Positions 31,506-39,187 of a DNA stretch of 64,000 nucleotides are shown here, in pieces. Position numbers and translations under genes: made by a program. Within the stretch, counting starts at the first letter, position 1; each line of letters starts with the position of its first letter. The notes beneath the pieces are model-generated. The model made no database searches and was not told the DNA's origin. It saw nothing but the letters and a program-made list of their open reading frames with translations. Source of the stretch: Thiobacillus denitrificans ATCC 25259 (GTDB lineage Bacteria; Pseudomonadota; Gammaproteobacteria; Burkholderiales; Thiobacillaceae); contig NC_007404.1 of assembly GCF_000012745.1 (NCBI RefSeq), positions 930,001 to 994,000 on the forward strand, read 5' to 3'.

Positions 31506-31568
31506 ACCGCTCTGGTACGGGGCTTGCTTTTCAGAGCGGTGAGGGCCTTGTCCCACCGTTTTGAAACA
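31506..31568 (+). promoter_or_regulatory. Sigma-54 promoter of the DUF302/sodC unit with nested dyads
   Basis: TGGTACGGGGCTTGCT at 31513-31528 has GG and GC 12 bases apart and is almost the same as the promoter at 22043. CCCGTACC and GGTACGGG form a hairpin overlapping the -24 element (possibly also ending the regulator mRNA), and ACCGCTCT (31506-31513) pairs with AGAGCGGT (31533-31540). A TGTCCC...TTTTGAAACA element at 31549-31568 resembles the repeats near 38678 but lies just downstream of the expected start, so its role is unclear. Confidence 0.68.
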
Positions 31569-31583
31569 GCAGGAGACGCAAGC

Positions 31584-32093
31584 ATGTCCGTTACACACTC
31601 GAACTGGAAACGCGCCCTCGGCGCCTTGCTGTTCGCCTTGCACCCGGCCGCGCTGTGGGCCGATGCGCCGGCGGTCGTCGAGACCGACGTCAAGTACGAG
31701 GTCACCGTCACCGACGCCTTGTCGGCCGTGCGCGAGATGCTCGTATCGGCGCTCGAGGCACGCAACTACGCGATCATCAACGTGCTCGACGTGCAGCAAG
31801 GCCTCGCCAGCCGTGGCATCGACGCGCATCCGCTGCAACTCGTCGAGTTCTGCAACCTGACGCGCGCATACACGATCACGCGTCACGTTCCCGAGTTCGA
31901 GTTGTTCGCGCCGTGCCGCGTCGCGCTGTTCGAGAAGGATGGCAAGACCACGGTGATGGTGCACCGACCGGCCCACGTGCTGTCGCTGCTTGCAAAAGAG
32001 CCCAAGCTGTCGGACGAAGGCCGGGGAAATCTCGAGCGCTTCGACGCCGACCTCAAGGCGCTCCTGGCCGAGCTCGCGCAAGGCGGGTTCTGA
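31584..32093 (+). CDS. Exported DUF302 protein
   Basis: A 169-residue protein with a signal peptide (MSVTHSNWKRALGALLFALH, cleavage near LWA-DA) and a DUF302 fold: VTDALSAVREMLVSALEARN, then YAIINVLDVQQGLASRG and a later FAPCRVALFEKDGKTTVMVH. DUF302 proteins are often found in sulfur- and metal-handling clusters but have no settled biochemical role. The ATG follows CAGGAGAC; nine bases at that site (GCAGGAGAC, 31569-31577) are perfectly complementary to the loop of the candidate sRNA at 38823. Confidence 0.82.
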   Translation: MSVTHSNWKRALGALLFALHPAALWADAPAVVETDVKYEVTVTDALSAVREMLVSALEARNYAIINVLDVQQGLASRGIDAHPLQLVEFCNLTRAYTITRHVPEFELFAPCRVALFEKDGKTTVMVHRPAHVLSLLAKEPKLSDEGRGNLERFDADLKALLAELAQGGF

Positions 32094-32153
32094 ACCGCGC
32101 TTTCCACTTTGAAACACGACGAAACATCCCCTCGATCCCGGCAAGGAGCCACC

Positions 32154-32732
32154 ATGTCTTTCCGCACCCAATCCGCCACCCCCGTCGCCGCGCGCCGGGG
32201 CCGTCTCGTCGCCGCCGCGCTGCTGGGCGGCACCGCCGTGGCGTCGCTCGTCGCCCACGGTCACGGCAACATGATGACGTCGACCGCGGTGCTGGTCGCC
32301 ACCTCGGGCAGCTCGGTCAGCGGGACACTCAAGTTTCATGAAGCGCAGGACCGCGTCGTGCATATCCGCGGCACGGTCGAGGGCCTGGCGCCGGGCAAGC
32401 ACGGCTTCCACATCCACGTGAACGGCAACTGCGATTCGCCCGACGGCATGAGCGCGGGCGGCCACTACGCACCCGCCGGCGGCCGCCACGGCGCGCCCGA
32501 CGCGAAAGAGCGGCACATGGGCGACCTCGGCAACATCGTCGCCGACGCGAGCGGCCGTGCCGAGGTCGACGTGACGGTGCAGGGCATCACGATCGCGCTG
32601 ATGGGGACGGCCTCGGTCGGCGACCGCAGCATCGTGATTCACGCCGCCGAGGACGATTTCTCCGATCCGGCCGGCAACTCGGGGGCGCGCGTGGCCTGCG
32701 GCGTGATCGAGTCGGACATGATGCGGATGTAG
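32154..32732 (+). CDS. sodC: Periplasmic Cu/Zn superoxide dismutase
   Basis: A 192-residue SodC that dismutates superoxide in the periplasm. Metal ligands are recognisable in GKHGFHIHVNGNC (Cu), SAGGHYAPAGGRHG (Cu/Zn) and RHMGDLGNI, and the disulfide partner is in GARVACGVIE; the usual bacterial SodC ending is present. A signal peptide precedes VAHGHGNMM, so the mature N-terminus may be His. It follows DUF302 by 60 bases and is probably in the same unit. Length and motifs are complete. Confidence 0.9.
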   Translation: MSFRTQSATPVAARRGRLVAAALLGGTAVASLVAHGHGNMMTSTAVLVATSGSSVSGTLKFHEAQDRVVHIRGTVEGLAPGKHGFHIHVNGNCDSPDGMSAGGHYAPAGGRHGAPDAKERHMGDLGNIVADASGRAEVDVTVQGITIALMGTASVGDRSIVIHAAEDDFSDPAGNSGARVACGVIESDMMRM

Positions 32733-32870
32733 GGAAGCGTCCCGGGGGGCATGGCAAGCGCGCCGCCCCGTCAGCGAGGCCAGGGTGCGTCAATTTGTCA
32801 CATTCCGGCATCGCGCGAGCGGCACTAACCTCGTGCCTGCGCGGCACGAGACAGATCGAGTGGGGAGCGG

Positions 32871-34058
32871 ATGGGTCATATCACTTTTGCGGGGGTGCTG
32901 CTGGCAGCGCTGGTCCATCAACCCGTCGTCGCCGCCGAACACCGGCACGAGACCATGCCGCAGCCCGCCAAACCGGCACTCGCGGTCGGCGCAACGCTCG
33001 ACCCCGAGGGCCGGCTGTGGGTCGCCCGCGTCGAGAACCAGCAGCTCTGGGTCTCGCGGTCAGACGACGGCGGCCAGCATTTTTCACAACCGGTCGCAGT
33101 GTCGTCCGAGCCCGAAGCGATCGCCGCGGACGCCGAGAGCCGGCCCAAGATTGCCGTCGCACGCGACGGCACGGTCCTGCTGAGCTGGACCCAGTCGCTG
33201 CCGCAGAAGTACAGCGGCAACATCCGCTTTTCCCGCTCGACCGACGGCGGCAGGCGTTTCTCCAGGCCGATCACGGTGAACGACGACGGCCGCGTTACGA
33301 GCCATCGCTTCGACTCGCTCGCGATCGACGGCGCCGGCGGCGTCGCGCTGATGTGGCTCGACGCCCGCGACCGCGACGCGGCGCGCGAGAAGGGCGGCGA
33401 CTTCGGCGGCGTGTCAGTCTACTTCGCGCGCTCGACCGATAACGGCGCGACGTTCGGCGCCAATCGCCAGCTCACGGCCCACACCTGCGAATGCTGCCGC
33501 ACCGCGCTGACGTGGACCGCCGAGGGCCCGGTCGGCATGTGGCGCAACCTCTACGGCCGCAACACCCGCGATTTCGCGCTCGCCAATCTCGATCGCGGCG
33601 AGGTGTCACGCGCGACCGACGACGAATGGCAGATCGACGCCTGCCCGCACCACGGCGGCGGGCTCGCGGTCGACGCGCGCGGCACCCGGCATCTGGTCTG
33701 GTTCACCCAGGGCAAGGCGCGCCAGGGCCTCTTCTACCGGCGTGTCTCCGCCGGCCGCGCCTCGCCTCCGATGTCGCTCGGCGACCCCGCTGCGCAGGCC
33801 GGGCATGCGAGCGTGGCGGCAGCGGGCGACAGCGTGCTGATCGCCTGGCGCGAATTCGACGGCCAGGGTTACGTCGCGCGCGTCATGCACTCGACCGACG
33901 GCGGGCTGTCGTGGAGCGCGCCGCGGCGACTCGCCGAGGCGCGGGGCGCCGCCGACTATCCGCTGCCGCTGGTCGACGGCAAGCGCGTGCTCGTCGTGTG
34001 GAACAGCGCCGCCGAGGGCCTGCGCGTGCTGCCGCTCGCGCTGGAGAACACGAAATGA
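32871..34058 (+). CDS. Exported BNR/Asp-box beta-propeller protein with Cys/His motifs
   Basis: A 395-residue exported protein (signal peptide ending about HQPVVA-AEH). At least four Asp-boxes are visible: SRSDDGGQHF, SRSTDGGRRF, ARSTDNGATF and HSTDGGLSW, the mark of sialidase-type propellers. Sialidase catalytic arginines are not evident, so I do not call it an enzyme. It carries unusual C206-x-C208-C209 (HTCECCR) and C258-P-H260-H261 (ACPHHGGG), which look like metal sites. Its stop overlaps the next, thioredoxin-like gene (ATGA), suggesting that the two act together. Confidence 0.75.
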   Translation: MGHITFAGVLLAALVHQPVVAAEHRHETMPQPAKPALAVGATLDPEGRLWVARVENQQLWVSRSDDGGQHFSQPVAVSSEPEAIAADAESRPKIAVARDGTVLLSWTQSLPQKYSGNIRFSRSTDGGRRFSRPITVNDDGRVTSHRFDSLAIDGAGGVALMWLDARDRDAAREKGGDFGGVSVYFARSTDNGATFGANRQLTAHTCECCRTALTWTAEGPVGMWRNLYGRNTRDFALANLDRGEVSRATDDEWQIDACPHHGGGLAVDARGTRHLVWFTQGKARQGLFYRRVSAGRASPPMSLGDPAAQAGHASVAAAGDSVLIAWREFDGQGYVARVMHSTDGGLSWSAPRRLAEARGAADYPLPLVDGKRVLVVWNSAAEGLRVLPLALENTK

Positions 34059-34537
34059 TGCGGCGCGTGCTCGCTGGAATCGCCGCCGCACTGGCTTTCG
34101 CCGCTTCCGCTACCGCCGGCACCGTCCCGTTCACGGCCGACAGCCTGGCCAAAATCAAGGCGCAATACGCCGGCCGCCCCTTCGTTCTGAGCCTGTGGTC
34201 GTTCGAGGAATGCGCCTACTGCATCGCCGAGCTGAAGCAGTTCGGCAAGCTCGCGCAGAAGCGCAAGCGCCTGCCGCTGGTATTGGTCGCCAGCGATTCG
34301 CCGCAGCACGCACCCGCGATCGACCGCTTGCTCGCCGAGCTCGGCCTCGACGCAGCCGACAGCTGGGTGTTCGACGACGCGATGCCCGAGCGGCTGCGCC
34401 ACGCCGTCGACCCGTCGTGGTACGGCGAAGTGCCGCGCACCTATCTGTACGACGCGCGGCACCAGCGCGAAACCGTCGTCGGCGTGCTGAGCGAAGCGCG
34501 CCTGCGCGCCTGGCTCGAACGGAACGTGCCCGAGTGA
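34055..34537 (+). CDS. Exported thioredoxin-like protein (CAYC)
   Basis: A 160-residue protein with a signal peptide (MRRVLAGIAAALAFAASATA) and a TlpA/thioredoxin fold whose active site is WSFEECAYC (C53, C56), with PRTYLYD as the cis-proline strand. It probably reduces or metallates a partner in the periplasm; the coupled BNR protein with its CxCC motif is the nearest candidate. A TonB-dependent receptor gene starts 22 bases later. Confidence 0.82.
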   Translation: MMRRVLAGIAAALAFAASATAGTVPFTADSLAKIKAQYAGRPFVLSLWSFEECAYCIAELKQFGKLAQKRKRLPLVLVASDSPQHAPAIDRLLAELGLDAADSWVFDDAMPERLRHAVDPSWYGEVPRTYLYDARHQRETVVGVLSEARLRAWLERNVPE

Positions 34538-34559
34538 TTCGAAGAACAGGGGAGACCGC

Positions 34560-36695
34560 ATGAAACTCACATCCATCGCGCTCGCGCTCGCGGGCGTCAT
34601 CGCGGCGCCGGCCGCGTCCGCCGCCGCGCCCGCCGACGCGGCGCTTCCGGAAATGACCGTGACCGGGACGCGCGAGGGCGAACTCCTGAGCGAGACGCCG
34701 GCGACCGTCGGCATCGTCAAGGACACGACGCTGCGCGAAACGCGGCCGACCCACCCCAAGGAGGTCCTCAATCAGGTGCCGGGCGTCTGGGTCAGCAATC
34801 TTTCCGGCGAGGGGCACTCGACCGCGATCCGCCAGCCGCTGACGACGAGCGCGGTCTACCTCTACCTTGAGGACGGCATTCCGACGCGCTCGACCGGCTT
34901 CTTCAACCACAACGCGCTGTACGAGATCAACGTCCCGCAGGCTGGCGGCATGGAAATCATGAAAGGCCCGGGCAGCGCGCTCTACGGCTCGGACGCGATC
35001 GGCGGCACGATCAACGTGCTGACCCGCACGCCGCCCACCAAGGCCGAATTCGAGGCCAGCGCCGAAGCCGGCTCGCACGGCTGGGGGCGCGTGCTCGTCG
35101 GCGGCGGCAATGCGCACGGCGACGACGCCTGGCGCGCGAGCCTCAACCTCACGCGCACCGACGGCTGGCAGGACAACGCCGGCTACGACCGCCAGACCGG
35201 CACCGCGCGCTGGGACCGTCTGCTCGGCGACGACGCGCTGCTGAAAACGGTGCTGTCGTTCTCCAAGGTCGACCAGCAGCACGTCGGCAAGCTGAGCGCG
35301 GGCGAACTCGAGGCGACGCCGCGTGCCAACAACGTACCGTTCTCGTACCGCGAGGTCGACGCCTTCCGGCTGTCGACCGCCTACGAAAAGGAAACCGCCA
35401 ACAGCCTGCTGTCGATCACGCCCTACTTCCGCGACAACAGCATGGACATCCTTCCCAACTGGAGCGTCAGTTACGACCCGAGCCGCTACCTCACGAAGAA
35501 CAAGTCCTTCGGCTTGCTCGGCAAATACCGCCGCGACTTCGAGCCGCTGCGCGCTCGGCTCATCGTCGGCCTGGATTTCGACTACAGCCCGGGGTCGCGC
35601 GACGAGGATTCGATTCGTCTCGACAAGACCACCAATGCCTACGGCGGCGTGACCTATAGTCTCAATCCCGCGGCACCCGTGCAGATCTACGACTACGACG
35701 TCAGCTACCGTGGCATTTCGCCCTACGTGCACGGCGAGGCCTCGCTGACCGAACGCCTGCGCGTCAACGCCGGCCTGCGCTACGACGACATGCGCTACGA
35801 CTACGAGAATAACTTCAACGGCGGCGTCGCCGGTGCCACGCAAGGCGTCGCCGGGCCGTTCCCGGCCGGGGGCTGGTACGGCCACGTCGCCAGCACCGAG
35901 GTCGGCTATACACACTGGGGGCCGAAGCTCGGCGCGACCTATGCGTTCAGCGAGGCGCTGAGCGGCTTCGCGGCCTACAGCAATTCCTTCCGCGCGCCGT
36001 CCGAGAGCCAGGTCTTCCGCGGCAGCCGCGAGTCCACCGCGGCGAAGGCGCAGGCCGCCGCCGAGTCGCTGCTGGATCTCAAGCCCGTGATCGTCGACAA
36101 CTACGAACTCGGCCTGCGTGGCAAGGCCGGCACCGTGCGCTACGAGGCCTCGGTCTATCACATGGTCAAGAAGGACGACATCGTGAGCTATACCGACCCG
36201 GCCACGACGCAGAGAACCGTCGTCAACGCCGGTGAAACGCTGCACCGCGGCGTCGAGCTCGGACTCGGCCTGCCGCTCGCGCCGGCCTGGCAGCTCGATG
36301 CGAGCCTCTCTTATGCCAAGCACACCTACGAGTCGTGGACCGTGTCGGGAACCGCCGACTACAGCGGCAACGAAATGGAAGCCGCGCCGCGCCTGATCGC
36401 CAACACGCGTCTGAGCTACGCCCCCGGCTTCATGAACGGCGGGCGCGTGCAGCTCGAATGGTTCCGCCTCGGCAGCTACTGGCTCGACGCCGCGAACACC
36501 GGCAAATACGACGGCCACGACCTTTTCAACCTGCGCGCCAACTACCCGTTCGGCAAGGGCATGGAAGTGTTCGGCAGCATCACCAACCTGTTCGACAAGC
36601 GCTATGCCGAGACCGCCGACGGCACCGGCACCGCGCCGACCTATACGGCCGGGCTGCCGCGCTCGGCGGTCGTCGGCGTGCAGGCGAAGTGGTGA
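34560..36695 (+). CDS. TonB-dependent outer-membrane receptor
   Basis: A 711-residue outer-membrane beta-barrel with signal peptide, a TonB box PEMTVTGTREG near residue 30, a plug domain (VLNQVPGVWVSN, GGMEIMKGPGSALYGSDAIG) and a barrel ending in the aromatic VVGVQAKW. It imports a scarce ligand using energy from TonB. The ligand is unknown; the setting (metal RND pump, SodC, His-rich proteins) favours a metal or metal chelate. The matching TonB-ExbB-ExbD genes follow directly, making a self-sufficient uptake unit. Confidence 0.9.
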   Translation: MKLTSIALALAGVIAAPAASAAAPADAALPEMTVTGTREGELLSETPATVGIVKDTTLRETRPTHPKEVLNQVPGVWVSNLSGEGHSTAIRQPLTTSAVYLYLEDGIPTRSTGFFNHNALYEINVPQAGGMEIMKGPGSALYGSDAIGGTINVLTRTPPTKAEFEASAEAGSHGWGRVLVGGGNAHGDDAWRASLNLTRTDGWQDNAGYDRQTGTARWDRLLGDDALLKTVLSFSKVDQQHVGKLSAGELEATPRANNVPFSYREVDAFRLSTAYEKETANSLLSITPYFRDNSMDILPNWSVSYDPSRYLTKNKSFGLLGKYRRDFEPLRARLIVGLDFDYSPGSRDEDSIRLDKTTNAYGGVTYSLNPAAPVQIYDYDVSYRGISPYVHGEASLTERLRVNAGLRYDDMRYDYENNFNGGVAGATQGVAGPFPAGGWYGHVASTEVGYTHWGPKLGATYAFSEALSGFAAYSNSFRAPSESQVFRGSRESTAAKAQAAAESLLDLKPVIVDNYELGLRGKAGTVRYEASVYHMVKKDDIVSYTDPATTQRTVVNAGETLHRGVELGLGLPLAPAWQLDASLSYAKHTYESWTVSGTADYSGNEMEAAPRLIANTRLSYAPGFMNGGRVQLEWFRLGSYWLDAANTGKYDGHDLFNLRANYPFGKGMEVFGSITNLFDKRYAETADGTGTAPTYTAGLPRSAVVGVQAKW

Positions 36696-36717
36696 CGGAG
36701 GCGGGCGACGGCGCGGC

Positions 36718-37422
36718 ATGAAGGCTTTGCGCATGGACTGGAATCGGGCGATCGGGCTGCTGGTCGTGGTGGGGCTGCACGGCGGCCTGCTCTATGGCCT
36801 ATGGAGCGTGCGCGTGATTCCGCCGCCGTCGGAGGCGTTGACGCTGTTCGTCAGCTTCGTCGCGCCGCCGCCCGAGCCCGTGCAGGCCACGGCCCCGCCG
36901 CCCAAGCCGGCCAAGCCGCGTACGCCGCCGCCAAAACCGGCGCCGAAGCCCGAGCCGCATCGCCATCTCGCCGCGCAGGCGCCGGTGCTGTCGCCGCGGG
37001 AAATCGTCGAGCCGACACCCGAGCCGGTCGTCGAACCGGTCATCGCTCCGGCGCCGGCCGTACCCGACCCCGCGCCGCGCGCACCGGAGGCGCCGCCCGC
37101 ACCGCCGCCGGCGCCCGCCCCGGCAGGACCGCTGACGCTGCCCTCGGAACTCGCGCTCGGCTGTCCCGAGCGTACGGCGCCCGCCTACCCGCGGCTCTCG
37201 CGCCGGCTCGGTGAAAGCGGAAAGGTCGTGCTGCGCGTGGAACTCGACGAAACGGGCCGCGTCGCCGGCGCACAGGTCGCGAGCAGCAGCGGTTCGCCGC
37301 GACTCGACGCCGCCGCGCTCGCCGCGGTCCGCACCTGGCGATGCCGGCCGGCCCAGCGCGACGGACGCGGCGTGCGCGCCATCGCGACCCAACCATTCAA
37401 TTTCACTCTGGAAGGACCCTGA
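36718..37422 (+). CDS. tonB: TonB energy-transducing protein
   Basis: A 234-residue TonB: one N-terminal membrane anchor (AIGLLVVVGLHGGLLYGLW), a long Pro-rich spacer (PPPKPAKPRTPPPKPAPKP, about residues 50-140) crossing the periplasm, and a C-terminal TonB domain (YPRLSRRLGESGKVVLRVEL ... LDAAALAAVRTWRCRPA). It couples the inner-membrane proton gradient to the receptor just upstream. Start is ATG 36718; ATG 36733 is an in-frame alternative. ExbB follows after two bases. Confidence 0.9.
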   Translation: MKALRMDWNRAIGLLVVVGLHGGLLYGLWSVRVIPPPSEALTLFVSFVAPPPEPVQATAPPPKPAKPRTPPPKPAPKPEPHRHLAAQAPVLSPREIVEPTPEPVVEPVIAPAPAVPDPAPRAPEAPPAPPPAPAPAGPLTLPSELALGCPERTAPAYPRLSRRLGESGKVVLRVELDETGRVAGAQVASSSGSPRLDAAALAAVRTWRCRPAQRDGRGVRAIATQPFNFTLEGP

Positions 37423-37424
37423 CC

Positions 37425-38186
37425 ATGGAAAACAGCCTGGGCTTTGCCCATTTTCTCGCGCAGACCGATGCGCTCGGGCGCGTCGTCCTGCTCCTGCTGC
37501 TCGCGCTCTCGGTCGCGAGCTGGTATCTGATCGTGACCAAGGCGCTCGCCAACTATCTGGCGGGACGCCGCGCCGATGCCTTCCTCAAGCAGTTCTGGGC
37601 GTCGGACTCGCTGCAGGAGGTGCGGGCGGCGCTGCGCACGCAGCCGCGCGACAACGCCTTCGCCGAACTCGCCCACGACGCGCTCGAGGCCGCCGAGGAC
37701 GACCATCAGCACGGCGTGCAGAAGCTCGCGGCGGCGGGCGGGCTCGGCGAGTTCCTGACGCGTCTGCTGCGCAACGGCATCGACCAGGAAGCGATGCGCG
37801 CCGAACGCGGCCTCACCGTGATGGCCTCGGCCGGCTCCGCCGCGCCGTACATCGGGCTGTTCGGCACGGTCTGGGGGATTTATCACGCGCTCGTCAACAT
37901 CGGGCTTGCAGGGCAGGGCACGCTCGACAAGGTCTCGGGGCCGGTCGGCGAAGCGCTGATCATGACCGCGCTCGGGCTCGCGGTCGCCATCCCCGCGGTG
38001 CTCGCGTACAACGCGTTCAACCGGCGCAACCGGGTCTGGCTCGCGCGGCTCGACGCCTTCGCGCACGACCTGTACACGGTGCTCACGGTCGGCGCGAAAG
38101 GCGCCGGTGCGGCCGGCACGGCCGGCGAGGTTCGTCCGCTGCGCAGCGCAGCGCGGCCGCTGCAGCCGACAAGCGCGAAGGCCTGA
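37425..38186 (+). CDS. exbB: ExbB/TolQ-type proton channel subunit
   Basis: A 253-residue MotA/TolQ/ExbB-family protein with three membrane segments: one near residues 20-40 (VVLLLLLALSVASWYLIVTK) and two later around the GSAAPYIGLFGTVWGIYHAL signature and ALIMTALGLAVAIPAVLAYN. With ExbD it forms the proton-driven motor for TonB. It lies between tonB and exbD with almost no spacing. Confidence 0.92.
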   Translation: MENSLGFAHFLAQTDALGRVVLLLLLALSVASWYLIVTKALANYLAGRRADAFLKQFWASDSLQEVRAALRTQPRDNAFAELAHDALEAAEDDHQHGVQKLAAAGGLGEFLTRLLRNGIDQEAMRAERGLTVMASAGSAAPYIGLFGTVWGIYHALVNIGLAGQGTLDKVSGPVGEALIMTALGLAVAIPAVLAYNAFNRRNRVWLARLDAFAHDLYTVLTVGAKGAGAAGTAGEVRPLRSAARPLQPTSAKA

Positions 38187-38189
38187 GCC

Positions 38190-38609
38190 ATGGCGATGGG
38201 AAGCTTCGATCCGCGCCGCCCGCAGACCCCGATTGCCGACATCAACGTGGTGCCCCTGGTCGACGTGATGCTGGTACTGCTGGTGATCTTCATCATCACC
38301 GCGCCGCTCCTGACCCATTCGGTCAAGGTCGACCTGCCCAAGGCGAGCAGTGCGCCCAACATCACGCAGCCCGCGCACGTCGAATTCGCGATCCGCGCGA
38401 ACGGCGAGCTGCGCTGGAACGGCGCACGCGTCGCGCCGCAGGAGCTGGCCGCACGCTTCGCCACGGAGGCGCGCAAACAGCCGCAGCCCGAGCTGCACAT
38501 CCGTGCCGATCGCCAGGCGCGCTACGAGCGCGTCGCCCAGGTCATGTCCGCGGCCGCCCAGGCCGGTCTCGTGCGCATCGGTTTCGTGACCGAGCCGGTC
38601 AAACCCTGA
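38190..38609 (+). CDS. exbD: ExbD/TolR-type motor subunit
   Basis: A 139-residue ExbD with one membrane helix near the N-terminus (ADINVVPLVDVMLVLLVIFI), including the conserved Asp of the proton path (LVDVMLVLL), and a periplasmic domain. It completes the receptor-tonB-exbB-exbD unit. The next 578 bases carry regulatory DNA and a candidate sRNA rather than a protein gene. Confidence 0.92.
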   Translation: MAMGSFDPRRPQTPIADINVVPLVDVMLVLLVIFIITAPLLTHSVKVDLPKASSAPNITQPAHVEFAIRANGELRWNGARVAPQELAARFATEARKQPQPELHIRADRQARYERVAQVMSAAAQAGLVRIGFVTEPVKP

Positions 38610-38677
38610 TCCTTCGGAAAGCGGCGTCGGCGCGCGCCGGCTTCCCGTGGCGACCGGCTTTCCGCTCGCAGCCCTCG

Positions 38678-38743
38678 TGTTCCGTCGTGTCCGCTTTGGA
38701 ACATGGCAGCGCGGATTCGGAACAGGTCTGTCCCGTTTGACAG
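38678..38743 (+). promoter_or_regulatory. Candidate enhancer (activator) sites upstream of the sRNA and copper-enzyme promoters
   Basis: TGTTCC (38678-38683) and GGAACA (38698-38703) are inverted about 14 bases apart. A second element, TTCGGAACAGG then TGTCCCGTTTGACA (about 38716-38742), follows. They lie about 55-120 bp before the -24 element at 38797, a usual distance for sites of sigma-54 activators, and share TTCGGAACAGG with the region upstream of the RND operon. Confidence 0.5.
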
Positions 38744-38796
38744 CGCCGCAGCGCTCCCGCACCGCGGTAAGGCCCTTCCGGCGGGCATTCCCGATC

Positions 38797-38812
38797 TGGC
38801 ATCGGTCGTGCT
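38797..38812 (+). promoter_or_regulatory. Sigma-54 promoter in front of the candidate sRNA
   Basis: TGGCATCGGTCGTGCT: GG at 38798-38799 and GC at 38810-38811, exactly 12 bases apart. It predicts a start near 38823. The only plausible product before the strong terminator at 38869-38896 is a transcript of about 74 nt. Confidence 0.62.
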
Positions 38813-38822
38813 AGTGCTTCGA

Positions 38823-38896
38823 CGCGTGCGCGGCGAGTCTCCTGCGCGCACGTACCTCCTGCTCTTTTGAACCGGCATCCGTCGGTTCTTTTTTTT
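38823..38896 (+). ncRNA. Candidate sigma-54-dependent small RNA with anti-Shine-Dalgarno loops
   Basis: Predicted from a sigma-54 promoter and a terminator with no ORF between. The first hairpin has stem CGTGCGCG (38825-38832) / CGCGCACG (38845-38852) with a 12-base loop containing GTCTCCTG. A single-stranded linker TACCTCCTGCTC follows, then the terminator hairpin. Two CUCC(U) motifs in exposed positions is the architecture of sRNAs that block ribosome sites. GTCTCCTGC is a perfect 9-base complement of the DUF302 ribosome site (31569-31577). Confidence 0.5.
38869..38896 (+). terminator. Rho-independent terminator of the candidate sRNA
   Basis: Stem GAACCG / CGGTTC with an 8-base loop, followed by eight T (38889-38896). 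It is too far (more than 250 bases) from the exbD stop to be only the tonB-operon end and stands directly after the sigma-54 promoter at 38797. Confidence 0.8.
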
Positions 38897-39066
38897 GTTT
38901 CGCGACCTCGCCCAGCCTCGGCCGCCGCTTATTTCCCCTTGCTTCCCGACCGCTCGCAACCCACGCGCCGCGCTTCGCTGCGTCGGCGTTTCAGGGCGGA
39001 ACGAGAAACGGAACAACAGCCGCCGACTTCTGTGGCAAGTCTTTGGTTTAAAAAGTTTATTTCATC

Positions 39067-39082
39067 TGGCACGGCCGCTGCT
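39067..39082 (+). promoter_or_regulatory. Sigma-54 promoter of the copper-propeller/soxXA operon
   Basis: TGGCACGGCCGCTGCT is a near-consensus -24/-12 element (TGGCACG-N4-yTGCT), GG at 39068-39069 and GC at 39080-39081. Predicted start is about 39093, 95 bases before ATG 39188. An AT-rich stretch (TTTAAAAAGTTTATTT) precedes it, and GGAAC-type repeats lie at about 38995-39016. Confidence 0.78.
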
Positions 39083-39187
39083 TAAACAGCGATGCGACAT
39101 ACCGTTGCACCTCAAATCCGTCTGTGAGGGCTGTATCCGCCGATCGAGGCGGCATCGGAGGGATGGGGCGAACCATTGGAGGCGAAC

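Noticed and set aside
32755-32772. Possible fifth sigma-54 promoter (TGGCAAG...CCGCC) before the BNR gene
   Set aside because: Only the spacing fits; the -12 block lacks the TGC consensus.
32871-34058. Calling the BNR protein a sialidase
   Set aside because: Asp-boxes are structural and the catalytic arginine triad is not evident; the operon concerns metals and redox.
34155-36734. 859-codon minus-strand frame opposite the TonB-dependent receptor
   Set aside because: Shadow frame; the receptor on the plus strand has signal peptide, TonB box, plug and terminal aromatic residue.
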